A DNA stretch of 64,000 nt from Modestobacter sp. VKM Ac-2977. Its GTDB lineage: Bacteria > Actinomycetota > Actinomycetes > Mycobacteriales > Geodermatophilaceae. The stretch covers positions 652,060 to 716,059 of the forward strand of contig NZ_JAPVBQ010000003.1 in NCBI RefSeq assembly GCF_026968045.1, read 5' to 3'. Each line of letters opens with the position of its first letter. Position 1 is the stretch's first letter. A model generated the notes under the pieces. The model saw only the letters and a list, made by a program, of their open reading frames with translations, had not been told where the DNA came from and did no database searches. Made by a program: the position numbers and the translations under genes. Positions 41,221 through 51,041 of this stretch are shown here, piece by piece.

Positions 41221-42273
41221 TCAGGACGAGCTGTCCGCGTCGGCCGCCTCCTCCTCGGCGATCTCCTCCGCGCCACGGCGACGGAGCAGCCGCGACCCCG
41301 GGAACCCCTTCACCACCTGGCGCATGTCCTGCACGGTCTCCACCAGGGTGTGCACGTCCGGTGCGACGTCGCTCAGCGTCAGCAGCACCGGGAGCAGGTC
41401 CTCGTCGAGGTGCACCACCAGGTCGGGGAGCCGGTCGACCAGGGTGATGATCGCGGTGACCTCGTCGGTGTGCAGCTCCTCGGCGAAGCGGGTCAGGACC
41501 GGGGCCAGCGTGGTCAACGCGGGGCGGTAGTCGTCGAGCAGCGGGGAGATCGCCGCGAGCAGCGCCTCCGCGCGGGCCAGCGTGCCGTCGGCATCGCCGG
41601 CCGTGCCCGTGACTGCGGTGAGGAGCGCATCGGCGGCATCGGTGGACCGGCTGATCCGGGCGACGGACTCGTCGGCGGCGTCGTTGGTGACGCCGATCCG
41701 GGCGACCGACCGGTCGGCGGCGTCGTTGGTCACGCCGATCCTGGCCACCGAGGCGTCCGCGGCGTCGTTCGTGACCCCGATCCGGGCGACGGCGGCGTCC
41801 GCGGCGTCGTTGGTCACCCCGATCCGTGCGACGGACTCGTCGGCGGCGTCGTTGGTGACGCCGATCCGTGCGACGGACCGGTCGGCTGCGTCGTTCGTGA
41901 CGCCGATCCGGGTCACCGCGGCGTCTGCGGCGTCGTTGGTGACGCCGATCCGTGCGACGGACTCGTCGGCGGCGTCGTTGGTGACGCCGATCCGGGCGAC
42001 GGCGGCGTCGGCGGCGTCGTTGGTCACCCCGATCCTCGCGACGGCCTCGTCGGCGTGGGCGCGGGTGACGTCGATGCCGGCGACCGCCACCTCGGCCCGG
42101 TCGGCGATGCGTTCCATCCGGTCGACCAGCACCCCGACGCGCTTCAGCAGCTGTTCACCCTCGCTGAGGGCCCCCACCACCCGGGGCAGCAGGGCGAGGG
42201 CCTCGGCGACGCCGTCGCGGAGGCCCTCGGCGGCGTTCAGCACGTCCGACGGTCCGGGAAAGGGCAACTTCAC
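41221..42273 (-). CDS. Coiled-coil protein with nine 14-residue repeats
   Basis: Protein of 350 residues. The N-terminal region (1-78) is VKLPFPGPSDVLNAAEGLRD-like. It is followed by nine near-identical ARIGVTNDAADxSV repeats (79-204), one degenerate repeat, and a C-terminal domain (LDDYRPALTTLAPVLTRFAEEL ... DLVVHLDEDLLPVLLTL). Fourteen residues equal two heptads, so a long coiled coil is likely. The ends resemble a widespread actinobacterial family, sometimes mislabelled as a RuBisCO large subunit, that has no known function. GTG 42273. It is divergent from the LCP gene. Confidence 0.75.
   Translation of the reverse strand: MKLPFPGPSDVLNAAEGLRDGVAEALALLPRVVGALSEGEQLLKRVGVLVDRMERIADRAEVAVAGIDVTRAHADEAVARIGVTNDAADAAVARIGVTNDAADESVARIGVTNDAADAAVTRIGVTNDAADRSVARIGVTNDAADESVARIGVTNDAADAAVARIGVTNDAADASVARIGVTNDAADRSVARIGVTNDAADESVARISRSTDAADALLTAVTGTAGDADGTLARAEALLAAISPLLDDYRPALTTLAPVLTRFAEELHTDEVTAIITLVDRLPDLVVHLDEDLLPVLLTLSDVAPDVHTLVETVQDMRQVVKGFPGSRLLRRRGAEEIAEEEAADADSSS
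41662..42039. repeat. Nine tandem 42-bp coding repeats
   Basis: Nine contiguous 42-bp units encode ARIGVTNDAAD plus three variable residues (AAV, ESV, RSV or ASV). Variation is mostly synonymous or at those positions, which suggests recent expansion or gene-conversion between units. Copy number probably varies between strains. Confidence 0.92.
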
Positions 42274-42474
42274 GGGCCCGACGCTACGGTCCGCCGGGTC
42301 AGCCTGCCGGTCGAGAGCCCTCTCCGCACGACGGGATCCGTCCGTCGCCCGCGCGTCCGGCCGGCCCGGGAGCCCACCGCCCGTATCGTGGAGCGGTCGC
42401 GCTCGCGACGGTCTCCGGCCGTCCCGGGGCGCAGGACGACCACGCAGCGAGCGGCTGCGGACAACGACGATGGG

Positions 42475-44823
42475 ATGTCGACGCCGGTGGCGGATCAGCC
42501 GACGCGGGACGGGGCCGACGACGGTCCCCGGCGCGGCGACCGACCGACCGGCGCCGTCCCCTCTGTCCCAGGGGGCGAGCCAGGTGGTCCCGGTACGGGC
42601 GGCCCGGCCGCGCCGCTGACCGTCGCCGAGCTGCTCGCCCGCTCGGGCACGGGGGTCCGCCGGCGACGGGCGGAGCGACGGGAGGCCGGTGAGGCCACCG
42701 GCCGTCAGCAGCCGGTCGACGACGCCGGCACCCCGCTGTGGCAGCCGGGGCCGGCCCGGGGTGACGGTCCCGCCCGGCCCGGTCGGCCGGTGACCTCCGA
42801 TGAGCTCGGTCCCCGGAGTGCGTGGCGGGACGGTCCGCAGCCGTCCGCCGTGCCCTCGCCGCCGGTGCTGCCGACCGGCTGGCAGCCGGCGATGCCCGGA
42901 CCGGCCTCGGACCCGGAGCCCGCCACGCCGGCCCAGGAGCCGGCTGTCCGGCCCGCCCGCCCGCCGGTCGCCCCACCTGGCTCCCGCGCTCCTGCGCCTC
43001 CTGCCGTGCCGCGGGCCACGCCGTCGGCAGACCGTCGTCCCCCGTTCCCCGCCTCGGCGCCGGTCGGGTCGTCGTCGCGTCCCCCCGGCGTCCCGCAGGG
43101 CTCGGCGCCACCGGCCGACCGCAGCCAGACCGCGACGCCCTCGGCAGCGCCACCTCTCGCGCCGGTGCCCCCACGGCCGGTCCCCCAGGCGTCGCCCGGA
43201 TCCGCTCCGTCCCTGTCCCCGTCCCCGGCATCGGCACAGCCATCCCGGGCAGTGGCGCCGCCACCCCCGCGACCGGTGCACCCGCCGTCGGTCACCCCCT
43301 CCGCGCCACCGCAGTACTCGGTGCCGGTGCCCGGCGTACGCCGCAGCCTGCCGGTGCCGCCGATCCCCGGTCGGGACGTGCCCGTCGTCCCCGGGGGTGC
43401 CACGGTCGCCGACCTGCCGGCGCCGCGTCCACCGGCCGGCCCGGTCCGTCGTCGGGTGACCCGGGCCGCCCTCGCGCTGGTGGCCCTGCTCGGCCTGGTG
43501 ACCGCCTACTACGTCGGCCTCTACTTCTACGTCGACCGTGGGATCGACCGGGTCGACGCGCTGGTCACCGACGGCCCGGAGGTGCTGGCCCCGCAGCTCC
43601 AGGAGACCTCGTCGACCTACCTGGTGGTCGGCACCGGCGTGCCCGGGGGCAGCGGGCTGTCTGCGGTCAGCCCCGTGGTCGCACACGTCTCCGGCGACGG
43701 TGAGCAGGCGGTCCTGGTCAGCCTGCCGCCCACGGCGCTGACCGACACCCCCGTCTGCCGGACGGCGGACGGCGAGCTGCGCCAGCCCGTGACCGAGCCC
43801 TTCGCCGCCGCACTGCTCGACGGCGGGCCCTCCTGCCTGGTCCGGTCGGTGCAGCAGCTGACCGGCCTGCGGGTCGACCACTACGTGTCCGTCGACCTCG
43901 CCCGGCTGCCCGGCATGGTCGAGGCGCTCGGCGGGGTCCCGGTCTGCCCGGGGACGGGTGAACTCCAGCTGGCCGGCGCAGAGGTGACCGGGTACCTGCA
44001 GCCCGCCGCCACCGGGACCGACGTCACCGGTGCCGCGGTGGCCGAGCGCGAGCAGCGGGTGCTGGTCTCGGCACTCGACTCCGCCCTGGCGGACAGCACG
44101 CTGGCCGACCCGCTGACCCTGACCCGCTTCCTCTCCCGGGCCGGCGATGCGTTCACCGTGGACGCCGGGACGACGCTCGGGGACCTGCGGTCCTTCGGGG
44201 CCACCCTGGGTGAGCTGTCCGGGAGCGCGATCGAGCGCACCGGCCTCCCGGTCACCGAGGTGGGGCACGTGCCCAGCGGCAGCGACCAGGCGGTGGTGGT
44301 CGTCGACGCGACCGCGACCCGGCAGCTGTTCGACTCCGTCATCGACGCAGGCAGGCTGCCCGCCCCGGCCGTGGAGGACGTCGCCGACGCGGCGCCGACC
44401 GACCCCGCCCTCACCGAGCCGGCGGCCAGCGACCCGGTGCCCGAGGGGACGACGGTCTCCGTGGCGCCGGCCGGGGTGACCGTGGACGTGCTGGACGGTT
44501 CCGGTGCCGGGCGCACGGGCGAGGTGGCCGACGGCCTGGCCGCCGCGGGGTTCCGGGTCGGTGCCCGGGGCATCGAGCCGGCCGCCGTGCAGCGCACCGT
44601 GGTCCGGTACGGCCCGGCGGCGCTGGAGCCGGCACGCACCGTGGCGGCGGCCGTGCCCGGCGCCGTGCTGGTGGAGACCGCCCTGGTCGGCTCGGCGGTG
44701 CAACTGGTCGTCGGGCCGGAGTTCACCGGGCTGGCTCCCGTCGACATCGGCACCCCGGTGCCCACGACAGCGGCCCCGGACCCCGCTGTCGCAGGGGCCG
44801 AGGCCGCATCATCCTGCAGCTGA
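42475..44823 (+). CDS. Divergent LCP-family (LytR-CpsA-Psr) protein with LytR_C domain
   Basis: Protein of 782 residues. A long Pro/Ser-rich disordered cytoplasmic region (1 to ~325) is followed by a transmembrane helix at about 330-353. An LCP-like domain (STYLVVGTGV ... LVSLPPTAL ... VDLARLPGMVEALGGVPVC ... AEREQRVLVSAL) and a LytR_C domain (VTVDVLDGSGAGRTGEVADGLAAAGF) follow. LCP enzymes attach polymers to peptidoglycan. Here the usual DSR and PRD segments are replaced (GTGVPGG, SLPPT), so catalysis is doubtful. ATG 42475 is chosen; starts are ambiguous. Confidence 0.7.
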   Translation: MSTPVADQPTRDGADDGPRRGDRPTGAVPSVPGGEPGGPGTGGPAAPLTVAELLARSGTGVRRRRAERREAGEATGRQQPVDDAGTPLWQPGPARGDGPARPGRPVTSDELGPRSAWRDGPQPSAVPSPPVLPTGWQPAMPGPASDPEPATPAQEPAVRPARPPVAPPGSRAPAPPAVPRATPSADRRPPFPASAPVGSSSRPPGVPQGSAPPADRSQTATPSAAPPLAPVPPRPVPQASPGSAPSLSPSPASAQPSRAVAPPPPRPVHPPSVTPSAPPQYSVPVPGVRRSLPVPPIPGRDVPVVPGGATVADLPAPRPPAGPVRRRVTRAALALVALLGLVTAYYVGLYFYVDRGIDRVDALVTDGPEVLAPQLQETSSTYLVVGTGVPGGSGLSAVSPVVAHVSGDGEQAVLVSLPPTALTDTPVCRTADGELRQPVTEPFAAALLDGGPSCLVRSVQQLTGLRVDHYVSVDLARLPGMVEALGGVPVCPGTGELQLAGAEVTGYLQPAATGTDVTGAAVAEREQRVLVSALDSALADSTLADPLTLTRFLSRAGDAFTVDAGTTLGDLRSFGATLGELSGSAIERTGLPVTEVGHVPSGSDQAVVVVDATATRQLFDSVIDAGRLPAPAVEDVADAAPTDPALTEPAASDPVPEGTTVSVAPAGVTVDVLDGSGAGRTGEVADGLAAAGFRVGARGIEPAAVQRTVVRYGPAALEPARTVAAAVPGAVLVETALVGSAVQLVVGPEFTGLAPVDIGTPVPTTAAPDPAVAGAEAASSCS

Positions 44824-44843
44824 GCGGCGGTACCACCGCTCAG
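44820..44843. terminator. Palindrome between LCP gene and pstB
   Basis: CTGAGCGG(C)GGTACC(A)CCGCTCAG is palindromic except at one pair and includes the LCP stop codon. It lies between convergent genes. Confidence 0.6.
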
Positions 44844-44850
44844 CGGAGCA

Positions 44851-45630
44851 TCACCCGAACCGGCCGGAGATGTAGTCCTCCGTGGCCTTCTCGTCGGGGT
44901 TGCTGAAGATCTTCTCGGTGGGGTTGTACTCGATCAGCCGGCCGGGCTGGCCCACCCCGTTGAGGTTGAAGAAGCCGGTGGTCTCGCTGACCCGCGCGGC
45001 CTGCTGCATGTTGTGCGTGACGATGACGATGGTGAACTGCTCCTTGAGCTCCATCATCAGGTCCTCCACGGCCAGCGTGGAGATCGGGTCGAGGGCCGAG
45101 CAGGGCTCGTCCATCAGCAGCACCTCGGGCTGGATGGCGATGGCCCGGGCGATGCACAGCCGCTGCTGCTGACCACCGGAGAGCCCCGAGCCCGGGCGGT
45201 TCAGCCGGTCCTTGACCTCGTTCCAGAGGTTCGCGCCCTTGAGCGAGCGCTCGACCAGGTCGTCCATGTCGCTCTTGCTGGTCTTCTTGGCGTTCAGCCG
45301 CAGGCCCGCCGCGACGTTGTCGTAGATCGACATCGTCGGGAACGGGTTCGGCCGCTGGAAGACCATGCCGATCTGCCGGCGGACGTCGACCGGGTCGACG
45401 TCGGAGCCGTAGAGGTCCTGCCCCTCGATGACGACCTTCCCCTCGACGCGCGCGCCGGGGATCACCTCGTGCATCCGGTTGAGGGCGCGGAGGAACGTCG
45501 ACTTGCCGCAGCCCGAGGGGCCGATCAGGGCGGTGATGCTGCGCGGCTCGATGGAGAGGTTGACACCTTCCACGGCCTTGAAGTTGCCGTAGTAGATGTC
45601 CAGGTCCGAGACGTCGATGCGCTTGGCCAC
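44851..45630 (-). CDS. pstB: Phosphate ABC transporter ATP-binding protein
   Basis: ATPase of 259 residues that powers high-affinity phosphate uptake. It has Walker [11 protein letters not shown]-loop [16 protein letters not shown], signature LSGGQQQR, Walker [14 protein letters not shown] and H-loop [10 protein letters not shown], all typical of PstB. GTG 45630 follows GGAGG. It is the last gene of the pstS-pstC-pstA-pstB operon, 23 bp after pstA. Confidence 0.96.
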   Translation of the reverse strand: MAKRIDVSDLDIYYGNFKAVEGVNLSIEPRSITALIGPSGCGKSTFLRALNRMHEVIPGARVEGKVVIEGQDLYGSDVDPVDVRRQIGMVFQRPNPFPTMSIYDNVAAGLRLNAKKTSKSDMDDLVERSLKGANLWNEVKDRLNRPGSGLSGGQQQRLCIARAIAIQPEVLLMDEPCSALDPISTLAVEDLMMELKEQFTIVIVTHNMQQAARVSETTGFFNLNGVGQPGRLIEYNPTEKIFSNPDEKATEDYISGRFG

Positions 45631-45653
45631 GTGGTGTTCCTCCGGGTTTCGGG

Positions 45654-46742
45654 TCAGCGACTTGTCTTGGGGGCGAAGAGGCGGCTGATCAGGCGGGCGA
45701 CCACGTTGAGGCCCATGACCAGGATGATGAGCACCAGGGCGGCTGTCCAGGCCCGGTCGATCCCTTCCTGCGGTGGCACGCCCGGTTGGGTCAGCTGGTA
45801 GTAGGCGTAGACCGGGAGGGTCGCCATCCGCCCGTCGAACGGGTTGAAGTTGGTGGCGTTGGTGATGCCCACCGTGATCAGCAGCGGCGCGGTCTCGCCG
45901 ATCACCCGGGCGATGGCCAGGGTGACGCCCGTGGCGAGACCGGCGATGGCGGTCGGGATGACCACCTTGAGGATCGTGCGCCACTTGGGCACGCCGAGGG
46001 CGTAGGCGGCCTCGCGGAGCTCGTTCGGGACGAGCTTGAGCACCTCCTCCGCGGAACGCACGACCACCGGGATCATCAGCACCGACAGCGCCACCGCGCC
46101 CATGATCCCCAGCCGGATGCCCGGGCCGAAGATGAGCACGAACAGCGCGTAGGCGAAGAGGCCGGCGACGATGGAGGGGATGCCGGTCATCACGTCGATG
46201 AAGAAGGTGATCGACCGCTTGAGCCGGCCGGTGCCGTACTCGACCAGGTAGATCGCGGTCATCAGACCGATCGGCACCGAGATCAGCGTGGTGAGCGCCG
46301 TGATGATCAGCGTGCCCATGATCGCGTGGTACGCGCCACCGCCCGGGCCGATGACGCCCTGCAGGGACGCGGTGAAGAACTCGGCGTCGAAGCGCTCGGC
46401 CCCGCGGCGGACGACCTCGTAGACCAGCGAGACCAGCGGCACCATCGCGATCCCGAAGGCGCTGACCACCAGGCAGGTGATCAGCCGGTCGGTTGCCTTG
46501 CGCGAGCCCTCGGTCACCCGGGAGAGCAGGTAGGTGCCCAGCGTGCCCAGCACCACCGTGTAGATGACGAAGAGGACGATGTTCCAGCCGGTCAGCAGCG
46601 AGATCGCCAGCGCGACCGCGGCGGCGGCACCGAACACCGCCCACGGCACCCACGGCGCCTGCTTCTCGTGGCCGCCCAGAGCGCCCTGGGACGGCGCCGA
46701 GGTGGCCGGTCCGGCGCTGGACTGCTGGGTGGAGGTGCTCAT
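45654..46742 (-). CDS. pstA: Phosphate ABC transporter permease PstA
   Basis: Protein of 362 residues with a ~45-residue soluble N-terminus and about eight hydrophobic helices, more than minimal PstA; two extra N-terminal helices ([37 protein letters not shown]) are seen in actinobacterial members. The permease EAA loop is [26 protein letters not shown] 46742 shares its A with the pstC stop (TGATG), so translation is coupled. Confidence 0.94.
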   Translation of the reverse strand: MSTSTQQSSAGPATSAPSQGALGGHEKQAPWVPWAVFGAAAAVALAISLLTGWNIVLFVIYTVVLGTLGTYLLSRVTEGSRKATDRLITCLVVSAFGIAMVPLVSLVYEVVRRGAERFDAEFFTASLQGVIGPGGGAYHAIMGTLIITALTTLISVPIGLMTAIYLVEYGTGRLKRSITFFIDVMTGIPSIVAGLFAYALFVLIFGPGIRLGIMGAVALSVLMIPVVVRSAEEVLKLVPNELREAAYALGVPKWRTILKVVIPTAIAGLATGVTLAIARVIGETAPLLITVGITNATNFNPFDGRMATLPVYAYYQLTQPGVPPQEGIDRAWTAALVLIILVMGLNVVARLISRLFAPKTSR

Positions 46743-47689
46743 CAGTTCGCTCCGGAGAAGTCGGCCCGGCGGCTGACGACCCACCGGGCGAGCATGTTGA
46801 CCAGGAGGGTGATCACGAACAGCGCCAGGCCACTGGCGATCAGGGTGTTGACACCCAGACCGGTCTCCTCCGGGAACTGCAGCGCGATGTTGGCCGCGAT
46901 GGTCTGCGGGTTGGCGCTGGTGATGAGCGCCCAGGTGATCCCGGCGGCCGAGCCGGAGAGGATGATCGCCACGGCCATGGTCTCGCCGAGCGCGCGGCCC
47001 AGGCCGAGCATCGAACCGCCGATGATGCCGGACTTGCCGTAGGGGATGACCGCCATCTTGATCATCTCCCAGCGGGTGGCGCCCAGGGCGAGGGCGGCCT
47101 CGGTGTGCAGCGTCGGCACCTGGCTGAACACCTCGCGGGAGATGGCGCTGACGATCGGCAGGATCATCACCGCGAGCACCAGGCCGATGGTCAGCATGGT
47201 GCGGCCGCTCGAGGAGACCGGTCCGGTGAAGAACGGGATGAAGCCGAGGTTCTCCTCGAGCCAGCGGTAGAAGGGCACCAGCCGGGGAGCGAGCCAGGCG
47301 ATGCCCCAGAAGCCGTAGACGATGCTCGGGATGGCGGCGAGCAGGTCGACCACGTAGCCCAGCCCGGCGGCCAGCTTGCGCGGCGCGTAGAAGGTGATGA
47401 ACAGCGCGATCGCCACCGCCAGCGGCGTGGCGACCAGCAGAGCGATCATCGCGGAGAGCAGGGTGCCGAAGATCAGCGGCCCGATGTAGGAGGCGAGGCC
47501 ACCGTCACCGGGGATCTCGTCCGGGGAGGCCGTCAGCGCCGGGACCGACTCGCTGATCAGGAAGAGGGCCACCCCGGCGAGGATGACCAGGATGAGGATG
47601 CCCGCGCCCTTGGCGGTGCCGGCGAAGATGCGGTCACCGGGCCGGCTCTTGGGCTGCTGGGCGGGTGGTGCGCTGGTGGTGGAGGTCAC
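46742..47689 (-). CDS. pstC: Phosphate ABC transporter permease PstC
   Basis: Protein of 315 residues with six main transmembrane helices. Family markers are [17 protein letters not shown] and the EAA loop [25 protein letters not shown] 47689 is preferred because CGGAG lies 7 bp upstream. It follows pstS across a 125-bp gap that contains a long hairpin. Confidence 0.94.
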   Translation of the reverse strand: MTSTTSAPPAQQPKSRPGDRIFAGTAKGAGILILVILAGVALFLISESVPALTASPDEIPGDGGLASYIGPLIFGTLLSAMIALLVATPLAVAIALFITFYAPRKLAAGLGYVVDLLAAIPSIVYGFWGIAWLAPRLVPFYRWLEENLGFIPFFTGPVSSSGRTMLTIGLVLAVMILPIVSAISREVFSQVPTLHTEAALALGATRWEMIKMAVIPYGKSGIIGGSMLGLGRALGETMAVAIILSGSAAGITWALITSANPQTIAANIALQFPEETGLGVNTLIASGLALFVITLLVNMLARWVVSRRADFSGAN

Positions 47690-47750
47690 CGATCGCTCCG
47701 GGGGGCTCGTACCGCTGGATGCTGGGAGGCGTGCAGTGGGGCATGCACCA

Positions 47751-47790
47751 CGGCGGCCCGGGGTGTCCGGGTGGACACTCCGGGCCGCCG
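47751..47790 (-). terminator. Long hairpin between pstS and pstC
   Basis: An 18-bp stem (GGCGGCCCGGGGTGTCC with its complement, one G-T pair) has a 4-nt loop and lies 23 bp after the pstS stop. Such an intercistronic stem-loop can stabilise pstS mRNA or partly terminate it, giving more PstS than permease. Confidence 0.75.
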
Positions 47791-47813
47791 CAGCGCGCTG
47801 CTGACCGGCTCGA

Positions 47814-48929
47814 TCAGCCGGCAGCCGTGATGGCGTCGATCGCACCCTGCGCCTGCTCGCGCAGGTTGTCCGAGATGGGCGCGCTGCCCGCGGCCTCGGC
47901 CGCGGCCTGCTGGCCCTCCTCGCTGACCACGTAGCTCATGAAGTCCGCGACCAGGTCGGCGGTCTCCTGGTCCTCGTACTCGACACAGCCGACGTGGTAG
48001 CTGATCAGCACGATCGGGTAGTTGCCCGACTCGGTGGTGTCGCGGGCGAGCTCGATGGCGAAGTCGTACTCGCCGCGGCCCTCCAGCGTCTCCGAGTTCT
48101 CCACCACGGCGGCGGCGGCCTCGGCGGTGGGCTCGACGAACTCCTCGCCCACGCCGATGTTCGCCACGCCGAGGTCGCCGGCCTGGCTCAGGTCGGCGTA
48201 GCCGATGCTGCCGTTGCCGGCCCCGACGGCGCTGACCACGCCCGAGGTGCCCTGGGCGGCCTCGCCACCGGAGACCGGCCAGTCACCACTGGCCTCGTGC
48301 GGCCAGGCGTCGCCGGCCGCAGCGACCAGGTACTCGGTGAAGTTCTCCGTGGTGCCGGACTCGTCACTCCGGTTGACCGGGGTGATGGGGAGGTCCGGCA
48401 GGGTGGCGTCCGGGTTGTCCGCCGCGATCGCCGGGTCGTTCCAGTTGGTGATCTGCTGGTTGAAGATGCCGGCGAGGACCTCGGGGGAGAGGTTCAGCTC
48501 GTCGACGCCCTCGAGGTTGTAGACCACGGCGATCGGCGCGATGTAGTTGGCCAGCTCGAAGATGCCGGACTCGCCGCAGCGCTCCTCGGCCTGCGCGAGC
48601 TCCTCCTCGTCGAGCGAGGCGTCCGAGCCGGCGAAGTCGGTGCCGCCGGCCAGGAACTGCTCACGGCCACCGCCGGAGCCGATCGGGTCGTAGTTGACCG
48701 TCACATCGGGCTGGACGCTGGAGTAGCCGGCGGTCCAGCCCTGCATGGCCGCCTGCTGGCTGCTGGCGCCGGCGCCGACGAGGGTGCCGCTGAGCTCCTC
48801 GCCGCTGTCGCCCCCGGAAGCGGTGCCCGAACCGGTCTCCTCGTTCGAGGCGCCGCACGCGGCGAGAGCGAGGGTGGCGGCGAGCGCTGCGGACACGGCC
48901 GCGGTGCGCGTCGTGGTGCTGAGCTTCAA
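47814..48929 (-). CDS. pstS: Phosphate-binding lipoprotein PstS
   Basis: Protein of 371 residues. The signal peptide ends in lipobox LALAACG. Phosphate-binding segments are LVGAGASSQQAAMQGW, GSGGGREQFLAGGTDFAGSD and VNRSDESGTTENFTEYL. It captures phosphate outside the membrane and delivers it to PstCA. The start is TTG 48929 with AAAGG upstream; no ATG or GTG gives an acceptable signal peptide. First gene of the pst operon, with a PHO box upstream. Confidence 0.95.
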   Translation of the reverse strand: MKLSTTTRTAAVSAALAATLALAACGASNEETGSGTASGGDSGEELSGTLVGAGASSQQAAMQGWTAGYSSVQPDVTVNYDPIGSGGGREQFLAGGTDFAGSDASLDEEELAQAEERCGESGIFELANYIAPIAVVYNLEGVDELNLSPEVLAGIFNQQITNWNDPAIAADNPDATLPDLPITPVNRSDESGTTENFTEYLVAAAGDAWPHEASGDWPVSGGEAAQGTSGVVSAVGAGNGSIGYADLSQAGDLGVANIGVGEEFVEPTAEAAAAVVENSETLEGRGEYDFAIELARDTTESGNYPIVLISYHVGCVEYEDQETADLVADFMSYVVSEEGQQAAAEAAGSAPISDNLREQAQGAIDAITAAG

Positions 48930-49029
48930 CTCAGTGGCCTTTCGACTGGTGTGTGCCCGGACGTCGGAGCCGGGCAGGGAAGATCGAACGACGAGGACGC
49001 TAAGCAGCCCAGATGGACGGATCCAGGTG

Positions 49030-49051
49030 CGTCGATGAACGCGGGGTGAAC
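49030..49051 (-). promoter_or_regulatory. PHO box (PhoP-binding direct repeats)
   Basis: On the leftward strand two adjacent 11-bp units, GTTCACCCCGC and GTTCATCGACG, match the streptomycete PHO-box unit G-G/T-TCA-YYYRGG. They lie about 100 bp upstream of the pstS start. A weaker third unit (TCTCAGTCCGC) precedes them. Phosphate-starvation control by PhoP is expected. Confidence 0.75.
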
Positions 49052-49168
49052 GCGGACTGAGACTTGGCCCACGAAACGAGAGACGCTGTACGTCCAACGG
49101 GTGAACCGCCGCGTGGCGGGGCGCCGACGGGCGGATCGGGCCGCTCAGCGGCACGGCCACGAGGGCGC

Positions 49169-50101
49169 TCAGCGACGGGGTGCGCGCCGCCAGGAGACGT
49201 CGACGGCGTGCCGGGTGAACCCGCTCCGCTCGTAGAGCGCGACGGCGGTGGTGTTCTCCTCCTCGACGTAGAGGAGCACGGCGGACAGCCCACGGGCACG
49301 CAGGTGCGCCAGCCCCACGTCGGTCAGGGCCCTCCCCAGCCGCATCCCCTGCGCGTCCGGGTCGATGCCCAGCACGTAGATCTCGCCGATCGGCTCGTCG
49401 CCGGCGTCGCCGGCCGGGTGCACCTTGGTCCAGTGGAAGCCCAGCAGCTCCTGCCCGCCCGGCGTCTCCCGCCAGGCGAGGAAGAACCCGGCCGGGTCGA
49501 ACCAGGCCTCGGCCTCGCGCAGGGTCAGGTCGCCGCGGGTCCACCGGCCCTGCTCCGGGTGGGAGGCGAAGGCGCGGGCGTTCACCCGCAGCCAGGCGTC
49601 CTCGTCGGTGGCCGGCCGGAACGTCGCGACGGACACCCCGTCGGGCAGCGCCGGCCGGGGTGTGGGGTCGACCCCGTCCAGTGGCCGGCGCATCTGCAGC
49701 AGCACGCGCGCCCGGTCGTAGCCGCGGCGGCGGGCGAGCTCTGCCGAACCGGGCAGCTCACCGTGGGCCCACACGCGCAGCGGACGATCGGCGGCGAGCT
49801 CCTCGACCCGGGTGACCAGGGCGGTGCCCACGCCGCGACGGCGACTGGCCGGGGCCACGACGAGCTCCGCCTCGGCCTCCGGGTCGCCGGGCGGGAGCTC
49901 GAGTCGGGCGTAGCCGAGCAGCGTGCCGGCGTCGTCCCGCACGGTGAGGTCGACGCCACCGACCGGGCCGCCGTGCTGCAGTCGCAGCTCGGACTCCTCG
50001 GAGACCGGCCGGACACCGTCGGCTGCCAGCGCGGCCTCGAGCAGGGCCCGCACCTCGCCCACGGCGGCGGCGGGGAGCCGCTCGGCGACCTCGACCTGCA
50101 C
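49169..50101 (-). CDS. mshD: Mycothiol synthase
   Basis: Protein of 310 residues with two GNAT domains in tandem. It acetylates Cys-GlcN-Ins with acetyl-CoA in the last step of mycothiol synthesis. The C-terminal domain carries GFHWTKVHP, IGEIYVLGIDPDAQGMRLGRALTDVGLAHLR and LYVEEENTTAVALYERSGF, all MshD hallmarks. The N-terminal domain keeps RRRGVGTALV. GTG 50101. It lies 19 bp downstream of the glnR-type gene on the same strand. Confidence 0.93.
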   Translation of the reverse strand: MQVEVAERLPAAAVGEVRALLEAALAADGVRPVSEESELRLQHGGPVGGVDLTVRDDAGTLLGYARLELPPGDPEAEAELVVAPASRRRGVGTALVTRVEELAADRPLRVWAHGELPGSAELARRRGYDRARVLLQMRRPLDGVDPTPRPALPDGVSVATFRPATDEDAWLRVNARAFASHPEQGRWTRGDLTLREAEAWFDPAGFFLAWRETPGGQELLGFHWTKVHPAGDAGDEPIGEIYVLGIDPDAQGMRLGRALTDVGLAHLRARGLSAVLLYVEEENTTAVALYERSGFTRHAVDVSWRRAPRR

Positions 50102-50120
50102 CGGGTTCAGCGGACCGGGC

Positions 50121-50858
50121 TCAGGAGAGCGGGACGGTGGTGTCGATCGCCGCCACGTTGGCCGCGGCGGTCGCGTCGGCGACCTGCTGGTCGAGCTTGT
50201 AGCCGACGTTGCGCACGGTGCCGATCAGCGCCTCGTGCTCGGCGCCGAGCTTGGCGCGCAGCCGGCGGACGTGGACGTCGACGGTGCGGGTGCCGCCGAA
50301 GTAGTCGTAGCCCCAGATCTCCTGCAGCAGCTGGGCGCGGGAGAAGACCCGGCCCGGATGCTGGGCGAGGTACTTGAGGAGCTCGAACTCCTTGTACGTG
50401 AGGTCGAGTGGGCGGCCGCGGAGCTTTGCCGAGTAGCTGTGCTCGTCGATGACCAGCTCGCCGGCCTTCGTCACGCCACCCTCCGCGCCGTCGGCGGGGG
50501 CCGCGGCGGCCAGCCGGCGGGCGGCGGCCCACTTGAGCCGGGCGTCGACCTCGGCCGGGCCGGCGGTGTCGAGCACGACGTCGTCGACGCCCCAGTCGGC
50601 CGACAGCGCGACGAGGCCCCCCTCGGCCAGCACTGCGACCAGCGAGGCGGCGACGCCCGTCGAGGCCAGCAGTGAGCACAGGGTCCGGGCGGAGACGAGG
50701 TCGTGCCGGGCGTCTACCAGGACGACGTCCCCGGCGTCACCGTCGAGCAGACTGGACAGCTCGGGGGGCACGACGCGCACCTGGTGGGCCAACAGCCCGA
50801 GCGCGGGGAGGACCTCCGTGGTGGCCTGACGGGCCGAGGTCATGAGCACGAGTCGCAT
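50121..50858 (-). CDS. GlnR-type orphan winged-helix regulator
   Basis: Protein of 245 residues. The N-terminal receiver-like domain has [17 protein letters not shown] and [24 protein letters not shown]. The C-terminal winged helix has [59 protein letters not shown]. These match GlnR, the global nitrogen regulator of actinomycetes, which works without a cognate kinase. ATG 50858 follows AAGGAG. The gene pair with mshD is a common actinobacterial arrangement. Confidence 0.85.
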   Translation of the reverse strand: MRLVLMTSARQATTEVLPALGLLAHQVRVVPPELSSLLDGDAGDVVLVDARHDLVSARTLCSLLASTGVAASLVAVLAEGGLVALSADWGVDDVVLDTAGPAEVDARLKWAAARRLAAAAPADGAEGGVTKAGELVIDEHSYSAKLRGRPLDLTYKEFELLKYLAQHPGRVFSRAQLLQEIWGYDYFGGTRTVDVHVRRLRAKLGAEHEALIGTVRNVGYKLDQQVADATAAANVAAIDTTVPLS

Positions 50859-51041
50859 GTCGTCTCCTTCACTGGGCGGACCCAGGCCGTCGACCGCGCT
50901 GTCGAGGTGAGGCTGCAGGATAGCGGACGTGCCCTGCCGTCCCGGCGAAGTCGTGACCCGCGGCACGGTCCGGTCGCGCGCCGGCGACACGACGACGCCG
51001 GCACGCTCGGCGGTCCGGCCACTCTCTGCGAGGATCGCGGG

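Noticed and set aside
41662-42039. Regular 42-bp repeats that could suggest a CRISPR or satellite array
   Set aside because: There are no spacers, and the units are contiguous and encode an in-frame 14-residue repeat.
41221-44703. Very long open frame on the minus strand (over 1100 codons)
   Set aside because: Only 41221-42273 is supported as a gene; the rest is antisense to the LCP gene and open because of high GC content.
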